The notes beneath the pieces are model-generated. The model saw only the letters and a list, made by a program, of their open reading frames with translations. It was not told the origin of the DNA and searched no databases. A DNA stretch of 64,000 nucleotides. Source: Pseudomonas lurida. GTDB lineage: Bacteria; Pseudomonadota; Gammaproteobacteria; Pseudomonadales; Pseudomonadaceae. The first letter of the stretch is position 1. Every line of letters starts with the position of its first letter. The DNA is taken from positions 38,501 through 102,500 of the forward strand of contig NZ_PDJB01000001.1 in assembly GCF_002563895.1 (NCBI RefSeq). The letters are read 5' to 3'. Both the position numbers and the translations under genes were made by a program. Shown piece after piece: positions 37,292-45,437 of the stretch.

Positions 37292-37778
37292 GTTCCGTCT
37301 GACGCGTTTGTCGTCTACGGGGCCAGCGTCCATAGAAAGAAGCCCCTCGCTTCTTTCTGTCTGCATTGCCCGCCAAGGGCGGTGCATGACCAAGGGGCCG
37401 GGTTGCTCTGATCAATCGCGATCGGCGCGACCTACGGGTACAGGGAGTGCCTGCGCAAGGGCCGGGTCAGGTGAAAAGCTGCGACGCAGGTTCACAAGCC
37501 CATGGCTTGCTGAACTTGCGGCGGGCTTGTCAGGCTCACCTGCCGCTTCGTATGCCCCACATAGTTGATAATTCCCTTTCTGCTCTTGGCCAACCGTTAC
37601 TTGGTGTGTCGGCCCGACCATCTATCGATAAAATCTGGTCTGGTCCATAGGACACTTCCGACGCTAAACACCGGTATTCCCAGGCATTTCTGCCACAGCC
37701 CGAGAGACGTCCTGATTCTCTGAGCGAGCCGGCTTTGGCAGGTTCACGGCATGTCTGCTGGACAAAATGTCACATTTG

Positions 37779-37798
37779 AACTGACCGTTCGGACAGTT
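37779..37798. promoter_or_regulatory. 20-bp palindrome, possible repressor operator
   Basis: AACTGACCGT/TCGGACAGTT: 8 of 10 positions of the two half-sites are symmetric. The form resembles operators of TetR-like repressors. It lies ~220 bases upstream of gltP; no regulator gene is adjacent, so the owner is unknown. Confidence 0.35.
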
Positions 37799-37805
37799 AT
37801 TATTA

Positions 37806-37831
37806 AAAAAAGCCATGCCGATTCGGCATAG
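37806..37831 (-). terminator. intrinsic terminator reading left
   Basis: On the minus strand, ATGCCG-aat-CGGCAT followed within three bases by TTTTTTT. It implies a leftward transcript arriving from the gltP leader side, where a mini-ORF ends at 37849. Confidence 0.6.
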
Positions 37832-37848
37832 GGTAGGCGTTTACGGCA

Positions 37849-37935
37849 TTAGACGTCGCTCCCTTGCATGGGAATAGTTGCGCCTTTTTTCGCCTGCCAG
37901 TAAGCCATTTCGGCCACGCTGCGGTGACCTTCCAT
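37849..37935 (-). CDS. possible small protein upstream of gltP (antisense to its leader)
   Basis: A 28-codon frame (MEGHRSVAEMAYWQAKKGAT...) from ATG 37935; a GTG at 37953 would give 34 residues. Codon use is normal for this genome, the sequence has an amphipathic pattern, and an intrinsic terminator follows 18 bases after the stop. No clear ribosome site is present before either start, so this is uncertain. Pattern recalls very small DUF2934-like helices, but I cannot assign a family. Confidence 0.35.
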   Translation of the reverse strand: MEGHRSVAEMAYWQAKKGATIPMQGSDV

Positions 37936-38019
37936 GGAGGCAGATGCACACACTTTTTCGCTTTCGAGCGTTGCGGCTGGCGCATTTGCCTTAAGTTCAC
38001 TTGAAGTAAGGGTAATGAC

Positions 38020-39351
38020 ATGAAGAAGGCAAAGCTAAGCCTCGCCTGGCAGATCCTCATCGGTTTGGTGCTGGGGATCGCAATCGGTGCAGTGCTCAAC
38101 CATTTCAGTGCTGAAAAGGCCTGGTGGATCAGCAATGTGTTGCAGCCAGCGGGCGATATCTTTATCCGCCTGATCAAGATGATCGTGATCCCGATTGTGA
38201 TCTCCTCGCTCATCGTCGGCATTGCCGGTGTCGGCGACGCGAAGAAACTCGGGCGTATCGGCGTCAAAACCATCCTTTACTTCGAAATCGTCACCACCAT
38301 CGCCATCGTGGTTGGCCTGCTGCTGGCCAACCTGTTCCATCCGGGTGCCGGTATCGACATGAGTACCCTGGGTACCGTCGACATCTCCAAGTACACCGCC
38401 ACTGCCGCTGAAGTGCAGCACGAGCATGCGTTCATCCAGACTATCCTCAACCTGATCCCTTCGAACATCTTCGCCGCCGTTGCCCGTGGCGAAATGCTGC
38501 CGATCATTTTCTTCTCGGTGCTGTTCGGCCTCGGCTTGTCGAGCCTCAAGCCTGAGCTGCGCGAGCCGCTGGTGACCATGTTCCAGGGCGTGTCCGAGAG
38601 CATGTTCAAAGTCACCCACATGATCATGAAGTACGCGCCGATCGGCGTCTTTGCACTGATCGCCGTGACCGTCGCCAACTTCGGCTTCGCCTCCTTGCTG
38701 CCATTGGCCAAGCTGGTGATCCTGGTTTACGTCGCCATCCTGTTCTTCGCTTTCGTGATCCTCGGTCTCATCGCCCGCCTGTTTGGCTTCTCGGTGATCA
38801 AGCTGATGCGCATCTTCAAGGATGAGCTGGTGCTGGCCTATTCCACCGCCAGCTCCGAAACCGTGCTGCCGCGTGTGATCGAGAAGATGGAAGCCTACGG
38901 CGCGCCGAAGGCGATCTGCAGCTTCGTGGTACCGACTGGCTACTCGTTCAACCTCGACGGTTCGACCCTGTACCAGAGCATTGCCGCGATCTTCATCGCC
39001 CAGCTGTATGGCATCGACCTGTCGATCGGCCAGCAACTGATGCTGGTGCTGACGCTGATGGTCACTTCCAAAGGCATCGCCGGCGTACCGGGCGTGTCCT
39101 TCGTGGTGCTGCTGGCCACCTTGGGCAGCGTGGGCATTCCGCTGGAAGGCCTGGCGTTCATTGCCGGTGTCGACCGCATCATGGACATGGCGCGAACAGC
39201 CCTTAACGTGATCGGCAACGCGCTTGCCGTGCTGGTCATCTCCCGTTGGGAAGGCATGTACGACGACGCCAAGGGCGAGCGCTACTGGAACTCGCTGCCG
39301 CACTGGCGCAGCAAGGAAGCGTCGCCGGCCGCGCAAGCCACCCGCAGCTGA
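38020..39351 (+). CDS. gltP: proton/sodium:glutamate-aspartate symporter
   Basis: 443 residues, DAACS family with eight membrane helices and two re-entrant loops. Diagnostic stretches: RLIKMIVIPIVISSLIVGI, YSTASSETVLPRVIEKMEA (serine-rich motif of hairpin 1), GYSFNLDGSTLYQSIAAIFIAQ and TSKGIAGVPGVSFVVLLATL (hairpin 2). Imports glutamate/aspartate across the inner membrane. Ends with a clear terminator at 39370. Confidence 0.95.
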   Translation: MKKAKLSLAWQILIGLVLGIAIGAVLNHFSAEKAWWISNVLQPAGDIFIRLIKMIVIPIVISSLIVGIAGVGDAKKLGRIGVKTILYFEIVTTIAIVVGLLLANLFHPGAGIDMSTLGTVDISKYTATAAEVQHEHAFIQTILNLIPSNIFAAVARGEMLPIIFFSVLFGLGLSSLKPELREPLVTMFQGVSESMFKVTHMIMKYAPIGVFALIAVTVANFGFASLLPLAKLVILVYVAILFFAFVILGLIARLFGFSVIKLMRIFKDELVLAYSTASSETVLPRVIEKMEAYGAPKAICSFVVPTGYSFNLDGSTLYQSIAAIFIAQLYGIDLSIGQQLMLVLTLMVTSKGIAGVPGVSFVVLLATLGSVGIPLEGLAFIAGVDRIMDMARTALNVIGNALAVLVISRWEGMYDDAKGERYWNSLPHWRSKEASPAAQATRS

Positions 39352-39369
39352 TAGCCCGATGGCGCCAAG

Positions 39370-39397
39370 ACAAACCCCGGAGAATTCCGGGGTTTGT
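39370..39397. terminator. terminator after gltP
   Basis: ACAAACCCCGGA-gaa-TTCCGGGGTTTGT: a nearly perfect 12-bp stem with T-rich 3' side. It separates gltP from the SpmAB-like gene 52 bases further on. Confidence 0.8.
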
Positions 39398-39449
39398 CGT
39401 TTCTGCCAGCCCCGCTATCATTCGCTCCATTCTTCGAGGGGTTTAACTG

Positions 39450-40679
39450 ATGCTCAATGGCCTGTGGCTTGGCTTCTTTGTCGTGGCAATGGTGTCGGCA
39501 CTGGCGCAATGGCTGGTCGGCGGTAACGCCGGGATTTTCGCGGCGATGGTGGAAAGCATTTTCGCCATGGCCAAATTGTCGGTTGAAGTCATGGTGCTGC
39601 TGTTCGGCACCCTGACGTTGTGGCTGGGCTTTTTGCGCATTGCCGAAAAAGCCGGGATCGTCGATTGGCTGGCCAAGGCGCTTGGCCCGCTGTTCCGCCG
39701 CCTGATGCCGGAAGTGCCCGCCGGCCACCCGGCCATCGGCTTGATCACCCTCAACTTCGCTGCCAATGGCCTGGGCCTTGATAACGCCGCCACGCCCATT
39801 GGCTTGAAAGCGATGAAGGCGCTGCAGGAACTGAACCCCATCCCTAACACCGCGAGTAATGCGCAGATCCTGTTCCTGGTGCTCAACGCGTCTTCGCTGA
39901 CGTTGTTGCCGGTGACCATCTTCATGTACCGCGCCCAGCAAGGTGCTGCAGACCCAACGCTGGTGTTCCTGCCGATCCTGCTGGCGACCAGCGCCTCGAC
40001 CCTGGTCGGCCTGCTCTCGGTCGCGATCATGCAGCGCCTGCGGCTGTGGGACCCGGTGGTGCTGGCGTACCTGATTCCGGGTGCACTGGTGCTCGGCGGT
40101 TTCATGGCGCTGCTGGCGACCCTCTCCGCCACCGCGCTGGCCGGGCTGTCGTCGATCCTCGGCAACCTCACGCTATTCGGCCTGATCATGTTGTTCCTGG
40201 TGATCGGGGCGCTGCGCAAGGTCAAGGTGTACGAGGCGTTTGTCGAAGGCGCCAAGGAAGGCTTCGACGTGGCCAAGAACCTGCTGCCGTACCTGGTGGC
40301 GATGCTGTGTGCGGTGGGTGTGTTGCGTGCCTCCGGGGCGCTGGACTTTGGTCTTGAAGGCATCCGTCATGTGGTCGCCTGGACGGGCATGGACACGCGC
40401 TTTGTCGATGCCTTGCCGACCGCGATGGTCAAGCCGTTCTCCGGCAGCGCCGCGCGGGCAATGTTGATCGAGACCATGCAGACCCAGGGCGTGGACAGCT
40501 TCCCGGCGCTGGTCGCGGCGACGATCCAGGGCAGTACCGAGACCACCTTCTATGTGTTGGCGGTTTACTTCGGTTCGGTCGGGATCCAGCGGGCCAGGCA
40601 TGCCGTGGGGTGTGCGTTGCTGGCGGAGTTGGCCGGTGTGGTGGCGGCGATTGCGGTCTGCTACTGGTTCTTCGCTTAA
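39450..40679 (+). CDS. SpmA/SpmB-type nucleoside-recognition domain membrane protein
   Basis: 409 residues with about ten membrane helices. Two homologous halves: residues ~40-190 resemble SpmA (PAGHPAIGLITLNFAANGLGLDNAATPIGLKAMKALQ) and ~250-409 SpmB (PTAMVKPFSGSAARAMLIETMQ; ATIQGSTETTFYVLAVYFGSVG). In sporulating bacteria these are separate genes; in Pseudomonas they are fused and of unknown transport role. Monocistronic between a terminator and a REPIN. Confidence 0.88.
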   Translation: MLNGLWLGFFVVAMVSALAQWLVGGNAGIFAAMVESIFAMAKLSVEVMVLLFGTLTLWLGFLRIAEKAGIVDWLAKALGPLFRRLMPEVPAGHPAIGLITLNFAANGLGLDNAATPIGLKAMKALQELNPIPNTASNAQILFLVLNASSLTLLPVTIFMYRAQQGAADPTLVFLPILLATSASTLVGLLSVAIMQRLRLWDPVVLAYLIPGALVLGGFMALLATLSATALAGLSSILGNLTLFGLIMLFLVIGALRKVKVYEAFVEGAKEGFDVAKNLLPYLVAMLCAVGVLRASGALDFGLEGIRHVVAWTGMDTRFVDALPTAMVKPFSGSAARAMLIETMQTQGVDSFPALVAATIQGSTETTFYVLAVYFGSVGIQRARHAVGCALLAELAGVVAAIAVCYWFFA

Positions 40680-40690
40680 GGCTGATACCG

Positions 40691-40777
40691 CTGTCGCAGG
40701 CGAGCCAGCTCCCACAGTTGACCGCGTTTAGCCTGATGAAATGCGTTCGGATGTGGGGGCTGGCTCGCCTGCGAAAA
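40691..40777. repeat. REPIN between convergent genes
   Basis: CGCAGGCGAGCCAGCTCCCA and the inverted TGGGGGCTGGCTCGCCTGCG form a REP pair with a ~36-base spacer. It occupies the 103-base gap between the SpmAB-like stop and the MCE-operon lipoprotein stop, and is the 'GCTGGCT' variant, unlike the 'GCGGGCT' variant at 17983. Confidence 0.85.
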
Positions 40778-40782
40778 GGCCG

Positions 40783-41394
40783 TCAGCGTTTCGCTGCAGT
40801 ATTGCCCTGCGCCACCACCCAATCCACCACCTGCTTGTTCAACTGATCCCCCGCCTGCCCAAACCCGGCAACCACCGCCGGCACCTGGGTGCCGCTCACC
40901 GGCTGCCTCACCTCAAACCGTCGGCTGGCAACAATCCGCTGATCACTGCCGCGCACCAGGCGTGCATCCAGGCGAATCACCACCTCCACCGCAGTACCGC
41001 GGTATTCACTCTGGAACGCCTGCAGTTGCCCACCCAACTCATAGTCGGACTGCAAATTGGTGTCGTCGGTGCTCAGCAGCGTTACCCGGCCATCGCGCTG
41101 GAAGCCATCCATGAAGCGGTTGCGCAGGAGCACGGGCGACGGGTCGCTCCAGCGCGAGTGGGCATAGCTGCTGATCAGGTCACCGTTGGGCACCACGGCA
41201 ATGCGCGGGCTGTCGAGAAACTCGCTGGTCTGCGGCTTGTTCACGCGCAGTGACCAGCTGACCGGCGTGCCCTGGCTGGCGGTCTGGGCCGTCGCCAGGC
41301 GATACACATCCGAAGGGTCGGCCTTAGGCAGGATCGAGCACGCGCTCACGAGCGCCAGCGCTAGAGGGGCAATCAGTTGGTAAGCACGCTTCAT
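40783..41394 (-). CDS. PqiC/ABC-type transport auxiliary lipoprotein of MCE operon
   Basis: 203 residues; lipobox LVSAC at ~15-19. Mature part fits the LptE/PqiC-like auxiliary lipoprotein family (DSPRIAVVPNGDLISSYAHSRWSDPSPVLLRNRFMDGFQ). It likely contacts the MCE protein at the outer membrane side. Its start overlaps the MCE gene stop (ATGA). Last gene of the four-gene operon. Confidence 0.88.
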   Translation of the reverse strand: MKRAYQLIAPLALALVSACSILPKADPSDVYRLATAQTASQGTPVSWSLRVNKPQTSEFLDSPRIAVVPNGDLISSYAHSRWSDPSPVLLRNRFMDGFQRDGRVTLLSTDDTNLQSDYELGGQLQAFQSEYRGTAVEVVIRLDARLVRGSDQRIVASRRFEVRQPVSGTQVPAVVAGFGQAGDQLNKQVVDWVVAQGNTAAKR

Positions 41395-42329
41395 GGCGTG
41401 AACTCCTTGTTCTTGTCGCTGCCCAGCAGGTAACCGCTGGGGTTGGCTTCCAGGCGGCGGGAGATAGCGCGCAGCGAGCCCAGGGTTTCGCGCAGTTCGC
41501 GCACGGCTGGCGCCAGTTCGTTGAGGCCTTGCATGCCGCTGTTCACCGAGTCCTTGTTGTGGGTCAACAAGGTGTTGATGGTCGCGGTGCTTTGCTCAAG
41601 GGATTTCATCGCCTGCTCGGCGCTGCCGAAGGCCTGCTTGCCTTGCTCGTTGAGCAAGCCGTTGGCGTTGCGCATCAGCACGGTGGTTTGCTCCAGGGCG
41701 GCGCTCGCCTGCTTGCTCACCTGCATCAGCTGCTGCATCACCACCTTGATGTCGCCGCGCTGGTCGGCAATGGCGCCGGTGGTTTGTTGCAGGTTATCCA
41801 GGGTGTTGCTCAGGCGCTCGACGTTCTCGCGGGAGAACATGTGGTTGGCGTTGTGCAGCAACAAGTTGATGCTGGTCATCAGGTCGTTGCTATTGTTCAG
41901 CAGCCGGGCAATGGGCGATGGCGAGGCGATGATTTCCGGCAGGTTGCCGTCCTTGCCCTTGAGTTCGGGGCTCTGCGGTGTGCCGCCACTGAGCTGGATG
42001 ATCGAGGTGCCGGTGATGCCGGTCAGTGCCAGCTTGGCCTGGGTGTCCTCCTTGATCGGTGTCTGCCCTGCCAGGCGGATGCGCGCCAGCACGCGGCGCG
42101 GGTCGTTGGGGTCCAGGCGCAGACTGATCACGTCGCCCACCTTGATCCCGCTGTACTGCACTGAACTGCCCTGCGACAGGCCGCTGACCGCCTCGTTGAA
42201 GATCACTTCGTAATCCTGGAAGGCGCTGTCGACGCTGGATTTGGCCAGCCACAGGCCAAACAGCATCGCGCCGACCACCACGATCACGCTGAACAGACCG
42301 ATCATCACATGATGGGCTCGGGTTTCCAT
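41391..42329 (-). CDS. MCE (MlaD-like) family protein
   Basis: 312 residues; start 42329 (METRAHHVMIGLF). One N-terminal membrane helix (~8-30), an MCE domain (~40-120; VSGLSQGSSVQYSGIKVGDV ... LALTGITGTSIIQLSGG) and a long helical C-terminal part (~150-300) that could form a needle-like tube as in other MCE proteins. Binds lipids in the periplasm. 1 base separates it from the ATPase stop. Confidence 0.93.
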   Translation of the reverse strand: METRAHHVMIGLFSVIVVVGAMLFGLWLAKSSVDSAFQDYEVIFNEAVSGLSQGSSVQYSGIKVGDVISLRLDPNDPRRVLARIRLAGQTPIKEDTQAKLALTGITGTSIIQLSGGTPQSPELKGKDGNLPEIIASPSPIARLLNNSNDLMTSINLLLHNANHMFSRENVERLSNTLDNLQQTTGAIADQRGDIKVVMQQLMQVSKQASAALEQTTVLMRNANGLLNEQGKQAFGSAEQAMKSLEQSTATINTLLTHNKDSVNSGMQGLNELAPAVRELRETLGSLRAISRRLEANPSGYLLGSDKNKEFTP

Positions 42330-42330
42330 G

Positions 42331-43134
42331 TCATACCTCGTTGAGCGGTTGAGCGGCATCCAATGCCGCGCGGCCCCGGGGGCCGTGGAAATATTCGTGA
42401 ATCCAGGCGTCGTTCGTTTCCGAGACGATGTCGATGGCGTCGGCCACCAGCACCTTCTTCTGCGCCAGCACCGCCACGCGGTCAGTGATGGTGTACAGCG
42501 TGTCCAGGTCGTGGGTGACCAGAAACACGCTCAGGCCCAGCGCGTCGCGCAGGGTCAGGATCAGTTGGTCGAACTGCGCCGCGCCAATCGGGTCGAGGCC
42601 AGCGGTGGGCTCGTCGAGGAACAGGATGTCCGGGTCCAACGCCAAAGCACGGGCCAGGGCGGCGCGCTTGATCATGCCGCCGGACAGTGACGCCGGGTAC
42701 TTGTCGGCCGCCGACAGCGGCAACCCGGCCAGTGCCAGTTTGACCGCTGCCAAGTGCTCCGCATCGGCGCGGCTGAGGCCGGCATGTTCAATGAGTGGCA
42801 GGGCTACGTTCTCGGTCACCGTCAGCGAGGAAAACAGCGCGCCCTTCTGGAACAACACGCCAAAGCGCCGTTCCACCAGCGAGCGTTCATGTTCCGGCAG
42901 GCTCGGCAGGTTTTTGCCGAACACCCGCACCTGGCCTTCGCTGGGCCGGCGCAGGCCGACGATGCTACGCAACAGTACCGACTTGCCGCTGCCGGACCCG
43001 CCGACCACGGCAAGGATCTCACCCTTGTACAAATCGAGGTCGAGGTTCTCGTGCACGCTCTGGCTGCCAAAGCGATTACACAAGCCACGCACCTCAATGA
43101 CCGCCTCGGTGGGCGCACGGTGTAGACGACTCAC
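42331..43134 (-). CDS. Mla-type ABC transporter ATP-binding protein
   Basis: 267 residues from GTG 43134, which overlaps the permease TGA (GTGA); the longer in-frame extension is only the permease gene read in another frame. Walker A GGSGSGKSV, signature SLSGGMIKRAALARA, Walker B ILFLDEPTAGLDP and switch HDL are present. Closest in type to MlaF: energises lipid movement by the MCE system. Confidence 0.93.
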   Translation of the reverse strand: MSRLHRAPTEAVIEVRGLCNRFGSQSVHENLDLDLYKGEILAVVGGSGSGKSVLLRSIVGLRRPSEGQVRVFGKNLPSLPEHERSLVERRFGVLFQKGALFSSLTVTENVALPLIEHAGLSRADAEHLAAVKLALAGLPLSAADKYPASLSGGMIKRAALARALALDPDILFLDEPTAGLDPIGAAQFDQLILTLRDALGLSVFLVTHDLDTLYTITDRVAVLAQKKVLVADAIDIVSETNDAWIHEYFHGPRGRAALDAAQPLNEV

Positions 43135-44279
43135 CAGCCCATCTCCATGAAGAACAACGCCGCGACCGCATCCAGCACGATCACCACAAAGATCGATTGC
43201 ACCACGCTGGAGGTGGTGTGGGCGCCCACCGACTCGGCACTGCCGCTGACCTTGAAGCCTTCCAGGCAGCCAATGGCCGCGATCAGGAACGCGAAGATCG
43301 GCGCTTTCACCAAGCCCACCAGCAAGTGCTGCACGCCAATGTCCGATTGCAGCAACGAGAGGAACATCGCCGGCGAAATATCCAGCGCCACGGCACAGAC
43401 CACGCCGCCGCCGACAATCCCCGAAAGCATCGCCAGGAAGGTCAGCATCGGCAGGGCCACCAGCAGCGCCAGCACGCGCGGCAATACCAGCAATTCCATT
43501 GGGTCCAGGCCCAGGGTGCGGATCGCGTCGATTTCCTCGTTGGCCTTCATCGAGCCGATTTGGGCGGTGAAGGCACTGGCGGTGCGACCGGCGATCAGGA
43601 TGGCCGTCAGCAGTACGCCGAATTCCCGCAGGAAAGAGAACGCCACCAGGTCGACGGTGAAAATAGTTGCGCCAAAACTCTTGAGCACGGTGGCGCCGAG
43701 GAACGCCACCACGGCGCCGACCAAGAACGTGAGCAGGGCCACGATGGGCGCGGCGTCGAGGCCGACCTGTTCCAGATGCGCGACCATCGGCGTCAGGCGC
43801 CAGCGTTTGGGCCGCAAAATGCCACGGGCGAAGGTTTCGAGAATCAGGCCGATAAAGCCCAGCAGTTTCTTGCTGTCTTGCCAGACGGTGTCCACCGCCC
43901 GGCCAATACGGGCCAACACTTGGATCCCGGCGGCTTCTTCCGGTGCCTTGTCCGGCACGCAAAAGTCATTCAGGGAGCGGTAGACGGTCTTGAGCAGTGC
44001 GCGGTCAGCGGCAGACAAGCTGCAATCGGTCTGCTCGGCGGATTGCTCGATACGGGTCGGCCCCAGCAACTCCACCAGCAGTGAGGCGCCGGCAGTATCG
44101 AGGGCGCCGAGGCCGTTGAGGTCGATGCGTGCGCCGGCGTCGTATTGGCCATCGAGCTTGTCCGACAGCTTCTTCAGGCTGGCATAGTGGGCAAGCGTCC
44201 AGTCCCCCGTGACCCTCAGTTGTGGCGGGGTGGTGGACGTGTCGAGGTGGGCGGCGCCGGCCGTCGTACTGGTGGTCAT
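43131..44279 (-). CDS. MlaE-type ABC permease with N-terminal STAS-like domain
   Basis: 382 residues from ATG 44279; a GTG at 44306 would add nine residues. Residues ~15-110 look like a STAS/MlaB-type domain (RIDLNGLGALDTAGASLLVELLG); ~165-382 is the MlaE permease with GAVVAFLGATVLKSFGA, EFGVLLTAILIAGRTASAFTAQIGSMKANEEIDA and VVQSIFVVIVLDAVAALFF. The fusion means that no separate MlaB gene is needed. First gene of the operon. Confidence 0.93.
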   Translation of the reverse strand: MTTSTTAGAAHLDTSTTPPQLRVTGDWTLAHYASLKKLSDKLDGQYDAGARIDLNGLGALDTAGASLLVELLGPTRIEQSAEQTDCSLSAADRALLKTVYRSLNDFCVPDKAPEEAAGIQVLARIGRAVDTVWQDSKKLLGFIGLILETFARGILRPKRWRLTPMVAHLEQVGLDAAPIVALLTFLVGAVVAFLGATVLKSFGATIFTVDLVAFSFLREFGVLLTAILIAGRTASAFTAQIGSMKANEEIDAIRTLGLDPMELLVLPRVLALLVALPMLTFLAMLSGIVGGGVVCAVALDISPAMFLSLLQSDIGVQHLLVGLVKAPIFAFLIAAIGCLEGFKVSGSAESVGAHTTSSVVQSIFVVIVLDAVAALFFMEMGW

Positions 44280-44333
44280 AAGCTCCGAGCTTGTTTGGCT
44301 ATCCACAATTCCTACGTAATAGCACGAACCTGC

Positions 44334-45365
44334 CTACTTTGGGTTGTCCGTTTGTGCTGAGTCCGTCACTTTGAAACGCAGCACGCCGATCACCTGCCCG
44401 TCTTCGGTCAACACCCTTACCTGCCAGCGGCCTACCGCGTCGCCGGGGAAGTTCTGCTTGTGGGTCCAGGCGCGATAGCCCTCTTTGCGCCCGCCGTGAA
44501 TATCCAGGGCGATGCGGTCGACCTCTTTGCCGTTGAATTGCCACACGTGGTAGATCCGCTCATCCAGCCCCCGGGGAGCGTTGATCGCGGTGTAGGCGTA
44601 CAGCCCGCCGCTGCGCAGTTGGGCGGCGGTGACTTCCTTGAGGTCGTCGCCTGGCGTGCGGTCTTGCAGTTGAGTGCTGATCGCCACCTCGGTCATCCAC
44701 AGGGTGGCCGGCGGTACCCAACTGCGCAGGAACCAACCGGCGCAGCCAATGGCGGCCGTAACGCCGAGCAGCATCGCCCAGCCCTTGAGGCTACGCAGTG
44801 GCAGGCTTACCGCCAGGCTTGGGATCGACAACGCCATGGCCACGCCGAGGGCCAGCTTGTAACTCTCGGCGGTGGTCAGGTGCAGGATGATCGGCAGCGC
44901 GGTCAGCAGTGCCGCGAACAGCGTCAGCGTGTGCAGTGCGAGGAACAATGAGCGCTTGGGCGCCAGCCACTTGTAGTACAACGGGTCGGTAATCGACACC
45001 AGCGCGGCCGCGCCGAGCAGACCGGTGAACACCGATTGCCCGCTGTTCCACGCGGTGGTGACAAAAAAGAACGGCAGCACGAAGAACAGACTTTCCTGGT
45101 GGATCATCTGGGTCGCGTAGCGCAGCAGCGGTTCGGGGATTTCGCGCTTGAAGACCTTGGTGAACAGTTGGGTGAAGCTGTTCTCCAGCATCAGCCACAG
45201 CCAGCTCACCAGCATGATCACCGCTATCCAACTGGCCATGCCCTGCTGGCGATCCACCAGAATGAAGCTGCACACACCCGAGATGAAGCCGCCGAGTGCA
45301 ATTACCCCTGGGTAACGCTTCATCAGTTCGAGGATGCGGGTGATCAAGCGAGTCACGTTTTGCAT
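44334..45365 (-). CDS. DUF5924/DUF2914 family membrane protein
   Basis: 343 residues. Six or seven membrane helices over residues ~15-225, then a ~110-residue soluble C-terminal domain of DUF2914 type (HVWQFNGKEVDRIALDIHGGRKEGYRAWTHKQNFPGDAVGRWQVRVLTEDGQVIG). Function unknown; the C-terminal domain is a beta-rich ligand- or glycan-binding-like fold by appearance. Upstream of the MCE operon with 28 bases before the possible GTG start of the permease, so cotranscription is possible. Confidence 0.8.
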   Translation of the reverse strand: MQNVTRLITRILELMKRYPGVIALGGFISGVCSFILVDRQQGMASWIAVIMLVSWLWLMLENSFTQLFTKVFKREIPEPLLRYATQMIHQESLFFVLPFFFVTTAWNSGQSVFTGLLGAAALVSITDPLYYKWLAPKRSLFLALHTLTLFAALLTALPIILHLTTAESYKLALGVAMALSIPSLAVSLPLRSLKGWAMLLGVTAAIGCAGWFLRSWVPPATLWMTEVAISTQLQDRTPGDDLKEVTAAQLRSGGLYAYTAINAPRGLDERIYHVWQFNGKEVDRIALDIHGGRKEGYRAWTHKQNFPGDAVGRWQVRVLTEDGQVIGVLRFKVTDSAQTDNPK

Positions 45366-45437
45366 TCGGCAGTTCGCAGTCTTTGTAGGAAAAAATCCCA
45401 GACAGAATAACGTCTTAGCCCGGCGTCTGGTGCCCCA

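Larger units (their letters stand above)
37292..37848. other. intergenic region without a convincing gene
   Basis: Together with 37936-38019 this makes a 0.7-kb gap before gltP. It holds an inverted repeat GAAAGAAGC-ccctc-GCTTCTTTC (37335-37358) that may end the Ivy operon, a 20-bp palindrome at 37779-37798 and a minus-strand terminator at 37806-37831. Long frames here have poor codon use and no recognisable domain. Confidence 0.5.

Noticed and set aside
37335..37358. Hairpin GAAAGAAGC/GCTTCTTTC as intrinsic terminator of the Ivy operon
   Set aside because: No T-run follows, so I did not list it as a terminator by itself; it is mentioned in the intergenic entry.
37308..37621. 60-90-codon frames on both strands between Ivy and gltP
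   Set aside because: Ser/Arg/Pro-rich composition, no ribosome site and no family resemblance; likely non-coding.
43135..43962. 5' extension of the Mla ATPase frame to give a 543-residue protein
   Set aside because: The extra ~276 residues are the permease gene read in another frame; the GTG at 43134 overlapping the permease stop is the natural start.
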